Assembly (NCBI GenBank): GCA_964453155.1
Contig: CAYVQU010000137.1
Span: 1 to 14,568, forward strand
Reading direction: 5' to 3'
Length of the DNA: 14,568 nucleotides
From: CAYVQU01 sp964453155
GTDB lineage: Bacteria > Chloroflexota > Anaerolineae > Anaerolineales > UBA11858
Below are positions 7,229-13,937 of this stretch, piece after piece. The notes under the pieces are model-generated. The model worked only from the letters and a program-made list of their open reading frames with translations, was not told the origin of the DNA and did no database searches. The first letter of the stretch is position 1. The number at the start of each line of letters is the position of its first letter. The translations under genes were made by a program, and so were the position numbers.

Positions 7229-8239
7229 ATGAAATCTCTGCGCTTACACGGTATTAACGATTTACGCTTCCACGACGAACCTGTTCCCACGCCAGAGTAC
7301 GACCAGGTGTTAATCAAAGTCAAAGCCGTCGGGGTGTGCGCCTCCGATATCCATTGGGTTGAAGAGGGTACCACCGGCGATGACGTCATCACCACACCTT
7401 TTGTTCTGGGGCACGAATTTGGAGGCGTCATTGAAGGCAGTGGGATGGATGGTGTCCGGGTGGCGGTGGAACCAACCGTCTCTTGCGATACCTGCGAATT
7501 CTGTCTGGAGGGCAACCCAAATCTCTGCCCCGATCATTATTTCGCGGGACAAGCGCCTCATGATGGTGCCCTACGCGAGTACATGGCCTGGTCGCTCAAA
7601 TTTGTCATCCCTATTCCTGATTATATCTCTGATGAGGAGGCTGCAGTCCTCGAACCCCTGGGAGTCGCCATCCACACCGTTGATCTCGGAAAAGTCAAAC
7701 CCGGGATGACGGTCGGGGTTTACGGCTGCGGACCAATCGGCTTGTTGACGATCCAGATGGCGCGGGTTGCGGGGGCCTCCGAGATTATTGCGACCGATCT
7801 CCTCCCCCACCGGTTGGAGGCTGCCAAAGAAATGGGTGCCACCCAAGTGCTGCCAGCCACTCCTGAAGGCGACGAACGGACGCCAATTTTGAGGGCCACT
7901 CACAATCTGGGGGTGAATGTCGCTTTTGAAGTCGCGGGCGAAAATACCGCTGTCGAAACCGCCATTGAAACCGTCAAACCGGGGGGACGAGTGGTGCTTT
8001 GCGGGATTCCGTCCGTCAATCAGACCAGCTTCCGGGCCTCTACTGCCCGGCGGAAGGGGCTGACCATCAAAATGGTCCGGCGGATGAAGCACACCTACCC
8101 GCGAGCGATCAAATTGGTCGAAACCGGTCAAGTCGACGTTAAATCGATCATCTCGCACCAGTTCCCACTTGCCGAGGCCCAGCAGGCCTTCGAAGTCGCT
8201 CAAAATCGAGAAGGCTTGAAAGTCGTCATAAATCCCTAA
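7229..8239 (+). CDS. Zinc-dependent alcohol/polyol dehydrogenase (MDR superfamily)
   Basis: This is a medium-chain NAD-dependent dehydrogenase of 336 aa, resembling sorbitol/threonine dehydrogenases. Catalytic zinc ligands are Cys37 (GVCASD), His62-Glu63 (LGHEF) and possibly Glu142 (LEPLGV). A structural zinc lobe is complete: Cys86, 89, 92 and 100 (C-x2-C-x2-C-x7-C). The Rossmann nucleotide fold carries GCGPIG at 166-171, and Asp190 at the end of the second strand (IIATD) favours NAD over NADP. The loop before the lobe (GSGMDGVRVAVEP) is shorter than the usual version with KVGDRV. AAGGA (7218-7222) precedes the ATG. The stop is followed after one base by the next gene, so the two are surely co-transcribed. 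It probably oxidises a sugar alcohol or sugar, or reduces a ketose; the exact substrate is unknown. Confidence 0.93.
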   Translation: MKSLRLHGINDLRFHDEPVPTPEYDQVLIKVKAVGVCASDIHWVEEGTTGDDVITTPFVLGHEFGGVIEGSGMDGVRVAVEPTVSCDTCEFCLEGNPNLCPDHYFAGQAPHDGALREYMAWSLKFVIPIPDYISDEEAAVLEPLGVAIHTVDLGKVKPGMTVGVYGCGPIGLLTIQMARVAGASEIIATDLLPHRLEAAKEMGATQVLPATPEGDERTPILRATHNLGVNVAFEVAGENTAVETAIETVKPGGRVVLCGIPSVNQTSFRASTARRKGLTIKMVRRMKHTYPRAIKLVETGQVDVKSIISHQFPLAEAQQAFEVAQNREGLKVVINP

Positions 8240-8240
8240 C

Positions 8241-9224
8241 ATGGACAGCAAAACTAAGACCACCCTCACCGCCGAAGAAATCAAAGCCCTGGTCAAACAT
8301 CAATTTGGCTCCGACACCGGGGTACGAGAGATCATTCCCCTCACAGCTGGGATGTTTAACACTGCTTACGGGCTTCGTTTCGAAAACCTGAAACCCGATG
8401 TCGTGCTGCGGATTGCCCCCCATCCTGAACAACCCGTACTAAGTTACGAAAAAGATCTTATGCGGCGTGAAAAACTGGTACTGGAAACCGTCCAAGATGA
8501 ACCCAACCTACCCGTGCCAAAGTTGATGGGATTTGATTTCAGCCGTCAGCATCTGGAACGCGACTTTATGTTTGTGGCGCTGCTCTCTGGGGATAATATG
8601 TTCGCACTGAAAGAGAAAATATCGCTAGAAAACTGGGCTGAACTCGAATTTCAGATCGGGCAATTTGTAAACCAAATCGGTCAAATCAAGGGGAAACATT
8701 TTGGTTATTTTGACGGGGGATTGGCTGCCGGATCCACCTCCTGGCGAGAAGCATTTGTCATCTTTTTGGAAACGCTTCTGGAAGATGGGGAAAACTTAGG
8801 GGCTGAATTACCCACTCCTTATGATGAAATTCGAACTCTAATCGATCACAATGTCGCTCCCCTAGACGAGATCACCCAGCCATCCCTGGTGCACTGGGAT
8901 TTATGGGCCGGAAATATATTCGTCAAACCCCACAACGGTAAGTATGTGATCGAAGGTTTGATCGACTGGGAACGGGCGTTTTGGGGCGATCCGGAAGCCG
9001 AAACACCCCTGGCCGGGCGGTTTTACGGGGATCCATTTTATGCCGGTTATGGCCAACCATTAGCAGAACAAGGACCCGCGGCCATCCGTCAAAGTTTGTA
9101 TCGGTTATATTTGTGGCTGGTCTTGCTAATTGAAATCAAAGTCCGGGATTATGCGCCCGATTATCTCCCCTGGGCGCGCGAAAATTTTGAAAAAGAGATT
9201 GTATTTTTGCGGGGTCAAGGATGA
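8241..9224 (+). CDS. APH-fold small-molecule kinase (aminoglycoside phosphotransferase family)
   Basis: This 327-aa protein has the protein-kinase-like fold of the aminoglycoside phosphotransferase family. The catalytic loop is HWDLWAGN (His218, Asp220 as base, Asn225), and Asp242 in LIDWE is the metal-binding residue of the DFG-equivalent. The N-lobe shows a nucleotide loop (LTAGMFNTAYGL) and a VVLRIA strand that holds Arg where Lys is common. Members phosphorylate choline, methylthioribose, homoserine, fructosamines or antibiotics. Inside a sugar operon a metabolic hydroxyl acceptor is far more likely than drug resistance. The ATG is one base after the dehydrogenase stop and no Shine-Dalgarno is visible, so translation is probably coupled to the upstream gene. 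That coupling suggests its substrate is linked to the dehydrogenase reaction (inference). Confidence 0.88.
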   Translation: MDSKTKTTLTAEEIKALVKHQFGSDTGVREIIPLTAGMFNTAYGLRFENLKPDVVLRIAPHPEQPVLSYEKDLMRREKLVLETVQDEPNLPVPKLMGFDFSRQHLERDFMFVALLSGDNMFALKEKISLENWAELEFQIGQFVNQIGQIKGKHFGYFDGGLAAGSTSWREAFVIFLETLLEDGENLGAELPTPYDEIRTLIDHNVAPLDEITQPSLVHWDLWAGNIFVKPHNGKYVIEGLIDWERAFWGDPEAETPLAGRFYGDPFYAGYGQPLAEQGPAAIRQSLYRLYLWLVLLIEIKVRDYAPDYLPWARENFEKEIVFLRGQG

Positions 9225-9232
9225 ATTTCTCA

Positions 9233-9256
9233 CGCAAAGCCGCAAAGAACGCAAAG
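9233..9256. repeat. Three tandem CGCAAAG heptamers
   Basis: CGCAAAG occurs at 9233-9239, 9241-9247 and 9250-9256 with spacers of one and two bases, inside the 57-bp gap before the FGGY kinase. The run matches one arm of the inverted element at 13862-13920, so it looks like a half copy. The spacers are far too short for CRISPR. Confidence 0.7.
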
Positions 9257-9281
9257 GCATTATTCTTAAAAAGGAGTTGCT

Positions 9282-10874
9282 GTGAACGCTCAAAAAATAT
9301 TTAAAGATGGCCAGACCGCATTAGGGATTGAGTTTGGCTCGACCCGCATCAAAGCGGTCTTGATCGATGCTAACCATACCCCCCTGGCTTCTGGAAGCCA
9401 CGACTGGGAAAACCGCTACGAAAATGGCATCTGGACCTACAGCTTGGATGATGTTTGGACCGGATTGCAAGACAGCTATCAGAAATTGAGTGCCGAAGTT
9501 ACTGAAAAGTACGGTGTTTCGCTGAAAACCGTTGGCGCCATCGGTTTCAGCGCCATGATGCACGGCTATTTGCCTTTTGATCAAGATGGAAACTTACTCG
9601 TCCCATTCCGCACCTGGCGGAATACCATCACTGGTGAGGCTGCTGAAAAACTCACCGAATTATTCCAATACAACATCCCGCAACGCTGGAGCATCGCCCA
9701 TCTCTATCAGGCAATCTTGAATCAAGAACCCCATATTCCAGAAATCTGCTTTTTGACCACGTTGGAAGGCTATGTCCATTGGAAGTTGACGGGCGAAAAA
9801 GTGTTGGGCGTGGGCGAAGCCTCAGGGATGTTCCCTGTCGATGCCCAGACCAACGCTTACGATGCAAAAATGGTCGGCGCATTCAACGAACTTCTGGTTG
9901 CGGAAGGGATCGCCTGGAAACTTGATGATTTGCTACCTACGGTGCTGACAGCCGGAGAAAACGCCGGAACCCTGACAGCCGAAGGTGCTAAATTACTCGA
10001 TCCCACCGGCCAACTCCAGGCTGGCATTCCGCTTTGCCCCCCCGAGGGTGATGCTGAAACCGGGATGGTCGCTACCAACAGTGTGGCAGTCCGCACGGGT
10101 AACGTCTCCGCGGGAACTTCTGTCTTCGCCATGATCGTGTTGGAAAAAGCGCTGTCGAAGGTCTATCCTGAGATCGACATCGTGATGACCCCCACCGGCA
10201 AACCGGTCGCGATGGTTCACAGCAACAACTGCACCTCCGATATCAATGCCTGGGTGGGTCTGTTCCAGGAATTAACGGCCACCTTAGGCATCGAAGTCGA
10301 TCAATCGCAATTATTTGAAACATTATTCAAAAAAGCCTTAGAGGGTGAGGCGGATGGCGGGGGGTTGCTGGCCTACAATTATTTCTCCGGCGAGCATATT
10401 ACCCATCTCGAGGAAGGTCGTCCCCTCTTTGTCCGTAAACCCGAAAGTAATTTCACCCTGGCCAACTTCATGCGGACGCATTTGTTCGCATCTCTGGGCG
10501 CGCTGCGGATCGGTTTAGACATTCTCTTCGACGATGAAAAAGTAGAGATCGACCAAATCTTGGGGCACGGTGGCTTCTTCAAGACCGAAGAGGTCGGCCA
10601 GCGATTCATGGCCGCGGCGATGAATGTCCCGGTCTCAGTGATGGAGACTGCTGGAGAAGGTGGGGCTTGGGGAATCGCGCTTCTGGCCGCGTATTTAGTG
10701 AACAAGGCTGAGGGTGAAACCTTGGAAGATTATCTCAACAACAAAGTTTTTGCCGGAGAAAGTGGTGTGACGATTGCCCCCGATCCAGAAGATGTCTCGG
10801 GTTTTGAGACTTTCATGGGACGCTATAATGCCGGCCTCATCATCGAACGAACCGCGGTAGAGACCTTAAAATAA
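9282..10874 (+). CDS. FGGY-family carbohydrate kinase, probable L-ribulokinase
   Basis: This 530-aa two-domain ASKHA sugar kinase has an N-terminal phosphate-binding strand (LGIEFGSTRIKAVLID), substrate-site segments (GFSAMMHGYLPFD and TWRN), and a GDAETGM segment whose Asp257 is the likely catalytic base. The C-terminal FGGY domain contains GHGGFFKTEEVGQRF and AGEGGAWGIALLAAYL. It does not look like E. coli-type AraB, which has a different N-terminus and active-site sequence. It resembles the non-orthologous ribulokinase type (AraK) reported for Clostridium acetobutylicum; this parallel is from memory. Directly upstream of araD and in the same operon as araA, it most likely phosphorylates L-ribulose to L-ribulose-5-phosphate. 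Xylulose is the main alternative. The start is GTG at 9282, supported by AAGGAG (9271-9276) five bases upstream. Confidence 0.9.
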   Translation: MNAQKIFKDGQTALGIEFGSTRIKAVLIDANHTPLASGSHDWENRYENGIWTYSLDDVWTGLQDSYQKLSAEVTEKYGVSLKTVGAIGFSAMMHGYLPFDQDGNLLVPFRTWRNTITGEAAEKLTELFQYNIPQRWSIAHLYQAILNQEPHIPEICFLTTLEGYVHWKLTGEKVLGVGEASGMFPVDAQTNAYDAKMVGAFNELLVAEGIAWKLDDLLPTVLTAGENAGTLTAEGAKLLDPTGQLQAGIPLCPPEGDAETGMVATNSVAVRTGNVSAGTSVFAMIVLEKALSKVYPEIDIVMTPTGKPVAMVHSNNCTSDINAWVGLFQELTATLGIEVDQSQLFETLFKKALEGEADGGGLLAYNYFSGEHITHLEEGRPLFVRKPESNFTLANFMRTHLFASLGALRIGLDILFDDEKVEIDQILGHGGFFKTEEVGQRFMAAAMNVPVSVMETAGEGGAWGIALLAAYLVNKAEGETLEDYLNNKVFAGESGVTIAPDPEDVSGFETFMGRYNAGLIIERTAVETLK

Positions 10875-10894
10875 CTGAAATTTTTTAACGCAAA

Positions 10895-10961
10895 GGCGCA
10901 GAGATGCAGAGACGCAAAGTTTAATTTATTGATTCACTTTGCGTCTCCGCGTCTCTGGGTT
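10895..10961. repeat. CGCAAAG/CAGAGA-type inverted repeat
   Basis: The arms 10895-10920 and 10936-10961 are complementary with a few mismatches, some of them G-U compatible, around a 15-base AT-rich loop. The outer left part (10887-10894) carries the same ACGCAAAG motif. Elements reading CGCAAAG...CAGAGACGCAAAG are, from general knowledge, widespread intergenic repeats in environmental bacteria. The right arm ends eight bases before the Shine-Dalgarno of araD. Confidence 0.65.
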
Positions 10962-10980
10962 AAAAATTAGGACGTTTGGA

Positions 10981-11622
10981 ATGTTAGAAAATCTAAAAAA
11001 AGAAGTTTGTCGATTGAATTTAGAACTCCCCGTGCATAACTTAGTCGTTTGGACCAGCGGGAATGTCAGCGTGAGGGATACGGAAACCGGTTATGTAGTC
11101 ATCAAGCCCTCGGGTGTGAAATTCGAAGACTTACAGCCGAAGCAGATGGTCGTCGTCGATTTGGATGGCAACCAGATTGAGGGCGAGTTGAACCCTTCAT
11201 CAGATACCGCCAGCCATCTCTATATTTACCAGCACATGTCCAAAGTCAATGGGGTGGTACATACGCATTCGAATTACGCCACCGCGTTTGCGGCGTTGGG
11301 AAAACCGATTCCCCCAGTGTTGACCGCCATCGCCGATGAATTTGGCGGCCCGATCCCGTGTGGTGGATTTGAATTAATTGGGGGGGAGGAAATCGGTAAG
11401 CAGGTGGTCGAGCATATTGGTCATTCTCCAGCCTGTTTGCTCAAAAATCATGGGGTGTTTACAGTCGGGCCCACGGGTGAAAAAGCGCTTAAGGCCGCGG
11501 TGATGGTCGAGGATGTCGCTAAGACGGTTTCGATCGCACTACAAATGGGCGTACCTGATGAGATTCCGGCCGAAGATGTGGCAAAATTGCACGACCGGTA
11601 TACGAATGTCTATGGACAATGA
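10981..11622 (+). CDS. araD: L-ribulose-5-phosphate 4-epimerase
   Basis: This class II aldolase-fold enzyme converts L-ribulose-5-phosphate to D-xylulose-5-phosphate, the last dedicated step of the arabinose route. Zinc and active-site residues align with E. coli AraD: Asp75 (PSSDTASH), His94 and His96 (HTHSNYATA), Asp119 (IADEFGG), His157 (KNHGVF) and a C-terminal Tyr211 (VYGQ). The phosphate-binding segments TSGNVS and IKPSGV are present. I start it at the ATG at 10981 (213 aa), with AGGAC (10969-10973) upstream. The frame stays open upstream, but that stretch is repeat sequence. Related fuculose/rhamnulose-phosphate aldolases share the fold; the Asp119/Tyr211 pair and the araA context favour the epimerase. 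The nearest gene upstream is the FGGY kinase. Confidence 0.93.
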   Translation: MLENLKKEVCRLNLELPVHNLVVWTSGNVSVRDTETGYVVIKPSGVKFEDLQPKQMVVVDLDGNQIEGELNPSSDTASHLYIYQHMSKVNGVVHTHSNYATAFAALGKPIPPVLTAIADEFGGPIPCGGFELIGGEEIGKQVVEHIGHSPACLLKNHGVFTVGPTGEKALKAAVMVEDVAKTVSIALQMGVPDEIPAEDVAKLHDRYTNVYGQ

Positions 11623-11626
11623 AAAC

Positions 11627-11654
11627 GTAAGGGCCCAATATATTGGGCCCCTAC
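11627..11654. repeat. 28-bp GTAGGGGCCC-type palindrome
   Basis: GGGCCCAATATATTGGGCCC (11631-11650) is a perfect 20-bp palindrome. Symmetry continues to 11627-11654 with a single mismatched pair. It begins four bases after the araD stop and ends just before the start region of the next gene. No T run follows. Palindromes ending in CCCCTAC are, from general knowledge, common dispersed elements; this is a likely member. Confidence 0.65.
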
Positions 11655-11666
11655 ATGGTGGTAATT

Positions 11667-12821
11667 ATGAATAAAAAACAACCCCTCCGCGTTGCTATAA
11701 TCGGCACCGCCAGCCGTTCTGATTATCTCTACGGACCCTTGATCAAAGCTATTCCAGACGAGGTTGAATTAGTATCCATTTGGGGACGCAGTCGAGAATC
11801 GGTTCAAAAATTGAGTACCAGCCTGGGTGTACCAGGATACACCAACCTTGAGAAACTCATTCGTGAAACCGCGCCCGATATTGGCGTGGTCAGCGTGGCC
11901 TATCATGCCAATGGTGAAGTCGGGTTGATGGCCATCGAGGCTGGTCTGCATGTGCTGCTCGAAACCCCGATCGCCCACAAACTCAGCGAAGCTGATGCCA
12001 TAATCACTGCGGCACAAGAACGTAGGGTAAAAATTGAGATCGCCGAACAATTCCATCGCCGCCCATTGGAGCAGATTAAGCTCAAATTGCTCGAATCGGG
12101 CCTGTTTGGGCGGGTTTACTCATCTTTCAACGATTTTGCCGGGCACGGCTATCACGGCGTCAGCGTGATGCGCTCGTATTTGGGGTTTGACGCGGTTCCC
12201 GTCCAGGTGACGGGCGCGGTGAAAAGCTACGAGTTGGCCCCTCACTGGTCGCGGCTGGCAAACCAACATGGTCCGCGGCCTGAGACCCAAGAACACGGGA
12301 TCATTGAATTTGAAGAGGGTGGCCTGGGCATTTTCCACTGGACCAACGTCGGTTATGACTCGGCCCTGCGGTGGTGGCGTAGCAGTCGCTTTTTCGCCGA
12401 GAAGGGGATGGGGATCACCATTGGGATGGGCCTAGACCTGGAAGAACGGCTCTCCCTCCTTAGTCCAGGCGGGAAGGCCCCGCAATTTATCACCCTGGAA
12501 CGGCAATATGAACGCGTCGACGGCGGCGCCTTGGTCGCCATGGTGGCCCATACGGGTGATCCTGGAGTCCCCATCGTCAAGTGGGAAAACCCCTTCTGTT
12601 CCGCCGTTCAAGGTCATGGGGTGCAATGGCATGATGACGAGATCGGGGTGGCTGGCTGCTTGCTCTCGCTGGTAAACGCGGTTTGCAATGACACTGATCC
12701 CATCTACGGACCCCAGCAGGGGCGCCTGGATCAGGAAATTATTCTTGCGATTCAAATGTCGGCCCAAAATGGCGGCCAACCGATAAAATTGCCCCTGGAC
12801 CAGAATTCCCAAACCTTTTGA
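11667..12821 (+). CDS. Gfo/Idh/MocA-family protein with altered cofactor and catalytic motifs
   Basis: This 384-aa protein has the two-domain Gfo/Idh/MocA layout: an N-terminal Rossmann fold (LRVAIIGTASRSDYLYGP), alternating segments (PDIGVVSVAYHANGEVGLMAIEAG), then the C-terminal alpha/beta domain. Two hallmarks deviate. The glycine motif GxGxxG reads GTASRS (13-18), and the EKP motif with the catalytic Lys reads LLETPIA, with Thr100 in place of Lys. It may not be a conventional NAD(P)-dependent dehydrogenase; a different mechanism or a binding role is possible. I chose the ATG at 11667. An in-frame ATG at 11655 is an alternative, and frames further upstream run into the palindrome. The Shine-Dalgarno is weak (GGTGGT, 11657-11662). 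Its stop is eight bases before the next gene's ATG. Confidence 0.85.
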   Translation: MNKKQPLRVAIIGTASRSDYLYGPLIKAIPDEVELVSIWGRSRESVQKLSTSLGVPGYTNLEKLIRETAPDIGVVSVAYHANGEVGLMAIEAGLHVLLETPIAHKLSEADAIITAAQERRVKIEIAEQFHRRPLEQIKLKLLESGLFGRVYSSFNDFAGHGYHGVSVMRSYLGFDAVPVQVTGAVKSYELAPHWSRLANQHGPRPETQEHGIIEFEEGGLGIFHWTNVGYDSALRWWRSSRFFAEKGMGITIGMGLDLEERLSLLSPGGKAPQFITLERQYERVDGGALVAMVAHTGDPGVPIVKWENPFCSAVQGHGVQWHDDEIGVAGCLLSLVNAVCNDTDPIYGPQQGRLDQEIILAIQMSAQNGGQPIKLPLDQNSQTF

Positions 12822-12829
12822 GAGGTACA

Positions 12830-13852
12830 ATGACAAATCCCACCATTCGTTTCGCGGTGACCGGACTGAACCACGGTCACATTTATGATCAGACCAACTG
12901 TATGCTGGCTGCTGGAGCCGAAGCTGTCTGTTTTTATGCCCCCGAAGATGATTTAGCCGCGGGCTTTGCGGCTGCGTATCCCCACATAACGCGAGTCGTC
13001 ACTCTGGAAGAAATATTGGAAGATGACAGCATCCAACTGGTGCTCAACGCCGGAATTCCGGTCGAACGCGCGCCGCTGGGAATCAAAGTGATGAAGCACG
13101 GCAAGGACTATATGGTCGACAAGCCGGGTTTCACCACCTTGGAGCAGCTCGCTGAAACCCGGCGGGTGCAGGCTGAAACCGGGCAGATTTATTCGGTGTG
13201 TTACAGCGAACGCTTCATGACCCGCTCGACAGCAAAAGCCAGTGAACTGGTCGCCGCCGGAGCCATTGGGGAGGTGATCCAAACCTTGAGTATGGGGCCG
13301 CACATCCGCCGCTTTCATACCCGGCCGGAATGGTTCTTTGAAAAAGAAAAGTACGGCGGGATCATCACCGACATCGGCTCCCATAATTTTGACCAGTTTT
13401 TACATTTCACGGGTTCAACCTCGGCCGAAATCGTCTCCGCGCAGGTGGCTAATTTCCACCATCCCCAATATCCCGAACTCGAGGATTTTGGCGATGTGAC
13501 CGTGCGCGGCGACGGCGGGGTGGGCTACATCCGGGTCGATTGGTTCACCCCCGATGGGCTGGGCGTGTGGGGCGATGGCCGGCTGTTCATTTTGGGGACG
13601 GACGGCTACATCGAACTGCGCAAATATATCGACATCGCCGGTAAACCCGGCGCCGACCATCTCTTCCTGGTCGATCAAAAAGGGACCCAATACATTGACT
13701 GTAAAGACGTCCCGCTACCCTATGGCCCGGCGCTGATCCACGACATCGTCAACCGCACTGAAACCGCTATGACCCAGGAGCATTCCTTACTGGCAATGGA
13801 ACTGGCGCTCAAGGCCGAGGCCGCGGCGGATCGCATCGGCCATTTATCATAA
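12830..13852 (+). CDS. Gfo/Idh/MocA-family oxidoreductase
   Basis: This is an NAD(P)-dependent sugar or polyol oxidoreductase of 340 aa. The Rossmann start reads FAVTGLNHGHIYDQ, the GLNHGH variant of the glycine motif. The catalytic Lys98 is present in VDKPGFTT, and Asp181 and His185 occur in ITDIGSHNFDQF, the usual active-site segment of the C-terminal domain. The substrate is unknown; members oxidise or reduce ring hydroxyls of sugars, inositols and their derivatives. ATG at 12830 is chosen because AGAGG (12821-12825) lies just upstream. An in-frame TTG at 12818 overlaps the previous stop but would place the Shine-Dalgarno inside the gene. The eight-base junction with the preceding Gfo-type gene indicates a tightly coupled pair. 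Confidence 0.92.
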   Translation: MTNPTIRFAVTGLNHGHIYDQTNCMLAAGAEAVCFYAPEDDLAAGFAAAYPHITRVVTLEEILEDDSIQLVLNAGIPVERAPLGIKVMKHGKDYMVDKPGFTTLEQLAETRRVQAETGQIYSVCYSERFMTRSTAKASELVAAGAIGEVIQTLSMGPHIRRFHTRPEWFFEKEKYGGIITDIGSHNFDQFLHFTGSTSAEIVSAQVANFHHPQYPELEDFGDVTVRGDGGVGYIRVDWFTPDGLGVWGDGRLFILGTDGYIELRKYIDIAGKPGADHLFLVDQKGTQYIDCKDVPLPYGPALIHDIVNRTETAMTQEHSLLAMELALKAEAAADRIGHLS

Positions 13853-13861
13853 AAAAATTTT

Positions 13862-13920
13862 ACGCCAAGACGCAAAGTCGCTAAGGTTTTAATTTTCTTT
13901 GCGCCTTTGCGGCTTTGCGT
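13862..13920. repeat. CGCAAAG-type inverted repeat
   Basis: The left arm (13862-13885) and the complement of the right arm (13897-13920) agree at 20 of 24 bases. Each arm is built from heptamers related to CGCAAAG. The loop is 11 bases and AT-rich. The element is flanked by A-rich tracts and fills most of the 85-bp gap before the last gene. It belongs with the elements at 9233-9256 and 10895-10961. Confidence 0.7.
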
Positions 13921-13937
13921 GAAAAAATGGAGAACGA

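Noticed and set aside
7571..8296. A 241-codon open frame on the minus strand opposite the zinc dehydrogenase
   Set aside because: It lies antisense to a gene with complete zinc and NAD motifs. Its translation is Asp/Gly/Phe-rich without recognisable domains, and no ribosome-binding site supports it.
8241..9224. Antibiotic resistance gene
   Set aside because: It is an APH-fold protein, but its coupling to a sugar-type dehydrogenase in an arabinose operon points to a metabolic substrate; nothing specific to a known resistance enzyme is visible.
9233..9256. CRISPR-like tandem repeat
   Set aside because: The units are 7 bases with 1-2 base spacers, too short for repeats and spacers, and no cas gene is present.
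10939..10980. Upstream extension of araD by 14 codons
   Set aside because: The extension is the translated right arm of a repeat. The family N-terminus begins at the ATG at 10981, which has its own Shine-Dalgarno.
11643..11666. Earlier TTG start for the first Gfo-type gene
   Set aside because: It lies inside the GGGCCC palindrome and has no ribosome-binding site; the Rossmann strand starts normally from the ATG at 11667.
12818..12829. TTG start of the second Gfo-type gene overlapping the previous stop
   Set aside because: The AGAGG Shine-Dalgarno would be inside the coding sequence; it fits the ATG at 12830.
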